From Climacium dendroides (taxonomy: Eukaryota > Streptophyta > Bryopsida > Hypnales > Climaciaceae), in assembly GCA_950106755.1 (NCBI GenBank), contig OX467090.1, forward strand, positions 11,841,489-11,905,488: a DNA stretch of 64,000 nt. Direction: 5' to 3'. Position 1 is the first letter of the stretch. Each line of letters opens with the position of its first letter. The notes below the pieces were generated by a model. The model was not told the origin of the DNA, did no database searches, and saw nothing but the letters and a program-made list of their open reading frames with translations. Made by a program: the position numbers and the translations under genes. This document shows, in pieces, positions 58,765-64,000 of the stretch.

Positions 58765-59460
58765 TGTGAAATTCTGTTCAAAACCCTAAATTCACAAATT
58801 CATGTTAATTCAAGTTAAGACAAGCTCGAAGCAGGCAATCTCTTTGATTCTGAAGAAAAAACCACAAACGCCGCAACCACCACAAAAACAAAACCTCGAA
58901 AACCTAATCCTCAAAAAACCTGTCAAAAACACGAAAGCGAGGAGTCTTGCACTCTTCCTCTTGAACCCTAAAAACCGTAACCTCACAAAATCGTGTCAAT
59001 ACGATGGGGAATCGGCTTAAAATCTCTACTGTAACCAGGATACTCCTTTATTTCAGCCGCAAAAACCACAACCGCCTCAATACGCAAACCTCCAAAAACT
59101 CGACAACCGAAACCCTAAACGACCACTCAAAACGCAAAAACGAGAATTCTGGTCTTCCGCTCGTATCAAAATAATTCAACCAGCTTGAAGGTTAATTTCA
59201 CAAAAAATGGCGAAGCAGAAACGCCAGCCTCACCAAACACCACACTCAAGGTCCGCAATGGCCGTAGAAAGGATTCCTACTAAACACTGCAAAACTGAAA
59301 ATCTAAACCCCTAAAGCCAAGTGTACACAGCCTTATACTGTAAATTCGAAAAGAGAAAGTTCTAGAAGGCAGCAGGAAGAAATTCAACGAACCCACCTTC
59401 AGGAACCGGGAAATCCTCCACGAGCTTGCGCGTCACTCCATGAAATCAAGTTCGAAGCGA
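58765..59460 (-). promoter_or_regulatory. PRP6 leader with probable 5-prime UTR intron and telo-boxes
   Basis: Just upstream of the ATG the minus strand reads TTTTGAACAG, a good acceptor at about 58774. Upstream, CCTGAAG is followed by GTGGGTTCG at 59396, a plausible donor. A leader intron of about 620 bp is therefore likely. AAACCCTAA or its complement occurs near 58785, 58962 and 59110, telo-box motifs common in housekeeping genes. Confidence 0.45.
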
Positions 59461-60598
59461 TTCCGAATGGCTACAAGGTCGGGAAATCAGATCTCCAGTC
59501 TCATGAATTGGATGAAATTTTGTAAGGAGTGTCACTCTGTTCATCCACTTTACTTGCGAATGTTTGAACTCGAAGTGTCCTTTGGGCTCTTCACCAAAAG
59601 GAGGCTTTGCATTGACAAAAGCTAAGCTTAAAAAGATACAACTTCTCATAAAATAGAAGGTATGGTTGCAAGGTAATTTACAACTAAAATTGTTCAAATA
59701 TTAAACATTTGAAATGTGGTTTCCTTTAAATTATTCAAATTCTTGTTGAATCATGTTGGGATTCCAAAAAATTTAAAATTTTTGGCATGTACTTTTTGGA
59801 CTCCATATGAATAAATTAGTATGAGCTTTCAAAGTGCTAAAACATGTTTAGTCTATAATTATCCATAATCCACCCTAGGCATTCATTAATAGAACGTGTA
59901 CATTTAAATGACAAATGAATAAGTAGGGGTCAAGTTTAGAAATTGAACACAATTGAACACAATTATTTTTGTAGGAGATATATATCTCCGATGTCTTCCA
60001 TTTGTATAATAAAGGTTCAACGAATTAATAGGGAAGCAAGTGCTAACTAGTGCTTTATAGGGATTAGATGTAACTTTGTATTTCTCATTGAGTCATTGTT
60101 TTCATTACTCATAGCTTGTCGGGTTGCCCAAACAATGATTTCAATTGAATGCTCATCTTCAAAGTTGTCCCCTTTTTTGGCCACAACTTGCATTACAATT
60201 GTCAATTCTACACCCATTAAACACTTTGTTGAATTGAAGTATAGTGTAGTAAACATGTTATGTTCATCTCTTATGTCATCAATATGTTCTTTGCAATTCA
60301 CATAATTATAGAGGACTACAACTTTACAATTTTCTTGTTAAATGTGGTTTTGTTTGCCACTTGTTTTGCATTGTGTGATTTTTAATTTATATTAGTAGTT
60401 ACTTGATTATTTAGGATCTAAGGGAGAATTTGCATAAAATTGAAGAAACAATTTGCAAGTGTTACTTGATAAAATTGATAGATTTAGCAAATTACCATGC
60501 CCTCTATAGCACAAATAAATGTTTTTCATTGCAAATATATGATTACACAAGCTTAGACTTTAGAATAGACCATTTGACTGGACAACCATACTAGACAA
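59461..60598. other. Intergenic DNA
   Basis: AT-rich. The two overlapping frames near 60047-60305 mirror each other on opposite strands and have no support as genes. Confidence 0.5.
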
Positions 60599-60647
60599 GT
60601 TACTATTCATCAAATGTACCTCTCAAGTACATTTGATGAATAGTAAC
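60599..60647. repeat. Perfect 21 bp hairpin with 7 nt loop
   Basis: GTTACTATTCATCAAATGTA plus C at 60599-60619 is exactly complementary to 60627-60647. A partial third copy, ATGAATAGTAACCTG, follows at 60667. The stem length equals a small RNA duplex, but the loop is short and flanking pairing is weak, so a foldback scar is as likely as a microRNA precursor. Confidence 0.8.
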
Positions 60648-62478
60648 TCGTCCTACATGACGAAAAATGAATAGTAACCTGTCAGTATGACAACCATGCC
60701 ATTTGATTTGTACAAGGATTTGTAACCTATATCTGTTCTTCTAATATATTGTGTAAAAATGTGAATATGAGTAATTATACAAATGCACATCCAAACTCCA
60801 AAGTGGTAAGAATTAGAAAATTGTATCAATTCTACATTATTCAATCTAAAAACAAAAAAATTACTATTCAATGATTGCCAAAAAATACTAGAGACTAATT
60901 TTGTTGCATTTTCAATGAGTTTTAATTGATCTATTTTCCTTTTTTTTCTTTTGAAAGTTTTCAATTATTATTTGAAACAATTTAAACATCAAAGTATGTA
61001 TATTTGTAAAAAAAAAAATTTTAACTCGTTTTGTTTATAGTTTTGGGAGTCAAAGTGTTGTTCCAAGGCCTAAATATTCAAGTATATGTAATTTGTATAC
61101 TTATACTACATTTCATTCAATGTTTTTAAATTTATATTCCAAAAATTCATAATATTTCTAATATTATTCCAATTGCAACAAATAATACAAGTGCTTTGTC
61201 AGTGCACGAATCACCCTTTTCCATGGCAGGACAATATATAAGGAAATTTGTAGTGCAAAAACCCGTTGATTTTCCATTTATTTTTTCAAAGCCTTGAATT
61301 AAATTTGGGCCTCTAATTACGGTCTAGTAATATCTTAATTATAGAGCTGATATTGAAATTTCACCAACAAAAACGTGCATGGGCTTAAAAAAACACCCTC
61401 TGAATGACATCAAAGCTTCAAATAATATACTTATTGTATCACTGTTGTATGCTAAATGCCACCTAACTTAACTGATATTTGCCCATTTGGTATCCGAGTT
61501 GGTATCATTCTTGCACTGTCACTCATCCACTATATGTACTTTTTTTCCTCTCAAGAAAGAATCGACTAAAATGCGCAGAAAATATTTCTTAATTTGTTAG
61601 TTTTTTCCCAAAATGTTATTATTCTAAATATTTGCAACATTCAAGCAAAGGTTCGACAATCATAAGTCATCACACGGAACCAATTGAACTTGCGTCAACT
61701 TACAGTTCACTCTTACACTTGAATACCGATGGATATGGCATTCACAATTTCACAAACCACAAACAGAGCAACACCAGACAATTCCACAATCCACAATCAG
61801 AGCAACACCAAACAATTCCACAATACACAAACAACAACACTGAGCAATTTCACTATCAACAAACAGCAACACTAAATCAATTGACAGCAATTAATTGTGG
61901 ATCATTCTACAAGTAGTTGCAATTACGAAGCTCGACGTCCAAATGCATAGTAGCATCGAACAATCTAGCTTCATTAAACGATAGCAAAGTTCATTTTTGC
62001 TTCAACAACAACAAATGAACACCCGAAAGAAATGAACAGGAAAGATCGATGAACAGCCAGAAAACGGGCACCGGCAATTAAAATCCCAGGACGGTGGGGA
62101 CGGAAGTTCGGTACAACACACATTAGAAACGAATGGAGAAAGGTGAGCTAGCAGTGCACCCAACCATGTTCACGGCAAATTCAACTGCAAACTACACCTT
62201 TAATTAGCCCAAACCTCTGCTCTGGTTTTGTTCAAGCAAGATTAATTAAGTTCAGTCAGTACCTGCACAGCGCACACACATATACTGTAGCATGATTCAG
62301 CCCTGTCAAAACCAAGAGTTAGGCATAATTTCATACTCACAGTCACACTGTCCAAACAATGAATACTAAGAGAGTCCAGAATCTTTTGCTGAACACAAAA
62401 GTCATTTTTACATCAAGTAAAGGGTGTCCAAATGTGAGCATTGGCAATCTTTATTAAACAACAGAAATTCAGAGAAGC
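60648..62478. other. Intergenic DNA and 3-prime flank of PAH gene
   Basis: AT-rich until about 62000, then moderate GC. The plus-strand frame 61632-61916 is encoded by a short degenerate repeat (about 34 bp unit with CAATTCCACAA, CAGAGCAACACCA, at 61735-61875) and is not a gene. The last 300 bp probably hold the 3-prime UTR of the minus-strand PAH gene. Confidence 0.5.
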
Positions 62479-63295
62479 TCAAGAGAGCTGAAACATCATG
62501 GAGATAAAAGCCCACTGATCAGGTCTGCCCATGATAAATTGAAGTACTAGTCCCTCAGACTCAGGCACGGTGCACTGTTGGGTTGATGGAAGGAATTTGT
62601 TGAAGGTCACCACCAAATCCGGGTGACTTTCCAACATTTGCCCTACGCCTGCCACAAGGTCCGGATATGACCTGTTCATGTCCCATTCCCTCAGAAAAAT
62701 CTCCAGCTGCAAGCCCTTGCCCGCGGCCTTCGCATCTGCGACGAACTTGCACATCCCTACTCGCGTGGGCACACGTGCGCGCAGGTGGAGGTGGCAAGGG
62801 CTCCCGCCTGGGCAAACAAGCTCGGACGTCTGTGAATGCAGGAATGGGCAAGGGCAGTGGCATGGGCCATTGCCAGGGAACACAAACTGGGATGTGTGCA
62901 AGAACAGGCATGAAAAAATGAGCAGGCATAAAAAAATACAGAGGTAAGAGCCTTGGCCTGGGTACAGTAACCAGGAAGTACCCGGGTGTGGGAATATAAA
63001 ATAAAAACGGCACAAATGCATGACTTGGGAGTATCCAAGGTGTGCACATAGGCATCGGCAGAGGTAGAGGCAAGGGCTCGGGGGTTGGAAGAATTGGCGG
63101 TATGCGCATGGGCAGATGTCGGAGCAAGGGCTCCGGAGGTGGGGAGATTGGTACTGTGTTCATGGGCAGCAGTTGAGGCAAAGTCTCGGCGGTTGTGGAG
63201 CTGCTGCTGCCATCGTGCACTCTACTCGGCGGTGAGTAGAGCACTTGTTTGATCTGCTCCTCCACCTCCATTGCCTCCGTCACTGGATCCCCCAT
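62479..63295 (-). CDS. Proline-rich protein with a single SIN3-type PAH domain
   Basis: PAH (paired amphipathic helix) domains of SIN3 co-repressors bind short helices of repressors. The C-terminal 91 codons before the stop (from 62754) fit this fold: MCKFVADAKAAGKGLQLEIF, LREWDMNRSYPDLVAGVGQM, LESHPDLVVTFNKFLP. The spacing and the HPDLV..FN.FLP end are the PAH signature. Upstream, from the ATG at 63295, the frame starts MGDPVTEAMEVEEQIKQVLY and becomes an imperfect Pro/Leu/Met repeat (PILPTPEPLPLPLPMPM). The two parts lie in different frames and must be joined between about 62950 and 62760. Acceptors CATTCACAG (about 62833) and TTTGCCCAG (about 62809) exist, but I found no good donor. A frameshift, and hence a pseudogene, is the alternative. 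Full-length SIN3 is far larger, so this is a small PAH-only protein. Confidence 0.5.
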
Positions 63296-63560
63296 CGTTT
63301 GAAATCTGTCGTGCTGCACACAAGTACCGAACATAAAGTCGACATTATGAAAACTATAGAGCTTGCTGTACATAGTCATAGAGATTGGCAACAACTTGTT
63401 GCTCTGCTTTTGCTAAACACAAGATACAAAATAAAAAAAAGTGTGTTCACGTAGACAACCACAGCAGAAACATGTAGCAACCGAAATTAACAACCTTCAA
63501 TAAGAAAGAGTAACGAGAATTCCAAATGCAATTTGGAACTTACCAGATGATCTCCTTCCC
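63296..63560 (-). promoter_or_regulatory. Leader and 5-prime UTR intron of the PAH gene
   Basis: On the minus strand ATCATCTG is followed by GTAAGTTCC (donor at about 63542). TTGTGTGCAG ends just before CACGACAG (acceptor at about 63316), about 20 bp upstream of the ATG. A leader intron of about 225 bp is therefore likely. This supports real transcription of the PAH gene. Confidence 0.5.
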
Positions 63561-63651
63561 GCACAGAAGACGATCGGCACGAGCGCATCCCCTGCGGCAT
63601 TAGGCGGGTTGTCATCTCAAACAAAGGAAAAGCACGCAAGCAACCCGGGAG

Positions 63652-63940
63652 GAAGAAGCGAAGCCTGAGCAGTAGAATTGGGTTGTATCCTTTCTTACAG
63701 AAACGCAATTATGCAACCAGATAGGAAGAAACGAAGCACTCGCAGTGTGCCATTGAATTCTGTTGTGTCCTAGCCTTCAGAAACGCAATTATGCAACCAG
63801 GGACGAAGAAACGAAGCACGCTCAGCGTGTGATTGAATTGGGTTGTGTCCTAGTTTATAGAAACTCAGTGAAGCACCAGAGGAAGAAACGAAGCACTCGC
63901 GGGCGGTGGCATTGAAGCCTGATCAAATCATCTGGTCGGT
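63652..63940. repeat. Tandem array, ~77 bp unit, four copies
   Basis: GAAGAAACGAAGCAC starts at 63652 (variant), 63725, 63805 and 63882. Between them ATTGAATTGGGTTGTGTCCT and AGAAACGCAATTATGCAACC recur. The spacing is 73, 80 and 77 bp. The array covers the likely promoter or first leader exon of the PAH gene. Confidence 0.85.
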
Positions 63941-64000
63941 CTGGAAAGCTCTGCATTCGGAAAGTGCCCTGGGTGACGTGCATCATAATTGAATTTTCCT

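Noticed and set aside
61632..61916. 94-codon plus-strand frame rich in His, Gln and Asn
   Set aside because: Encoded by a short degenerate tandem repeat; no start context or homology.
1..64000. CRISPR arrays, operons, rRNA or bacterial elements
   Set aside because: None was seen; the window is eukaryotic and the tandem repeats lack unique regular spacers.

Overview
This window is nuclear DNA of a land plant. The evidence is TTTAGGG-type telomere motifs (6.2-6.4 kb), GT-AG introns, a KANADI transcription factor, a plant-type sterol delta-7 reductase, a TOM1-like (TOL) protein and a STA1/PRP6 splicing factor, together with Stowaway-like and CACTA transposons. Genes lie as higher-GC islands in very AT-rich, repeat-filled DNA. 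The species cannot be named from the sequence. The sparse genes and the wide mix of DNA transposon remnants fit a moderately large plant genome, possibly seed-free, but that is a guess.

Layout. 0-23 kb is a transposon and repeat field. It holds a TIR element, a Stowaway-like element, a TTAA-flanked (piggyBac-like) element, a ~245 bp tandem array, a 43-codon ORF under a telo-box cluster, a dead DDE transposase cut by a complete 2.1 kb CACTA element, small MITEs, a G-quadruplex tract and a ~167 bp tandem array. 23.5-27.7 kb is KANADI (minus strand, five exons) with a long GC-rich leader and a CCAAT/TGACGTG promoter. 28.1-28.8 kb is a very large inverted repeat. 29-35.7 kb is AT-rich, with a LINE relic and a perfect 31 bp hairpin. 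35.7-45.0 kb is the sterol delta-7 reductase (minus), reconstructed as 13 exons; two of its last three introns are inflated by transposons and duplications. 46.2-50.7 kb is TOL (minus, nine exons). 51-55 kb has two inverted-repeat elements and a doubtful gene. 55.7-59.4 kb is the intronless PRP6/STA1 coding region with a probable leader intron. 60.6 kb has a 21 bp perfect hairpin. 62.5-64 kb has a proline-rich protein ending in a single SIN3-type PAH domain (minus), with a short tandem array over its leader.

All five recognised protein genes lie on the minus strand. They serve unrelated nuclear, ER and endosomal functions, so there is no pathway cluster: organ polarity regulation (KANADI), sterol biosynthesis (DHCR7/DWF5), ubiquitin-dependent endosomal sorting (TOL), tri-snRNP splicing (PRP6/STA1) and possible co-repressor binding (PAH). 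The three spliced models were joined by eye. Exon lengths sum to multiples of three (1419, 1362 and 1875 nt) and no internal stops remain, which is a strong internal check.
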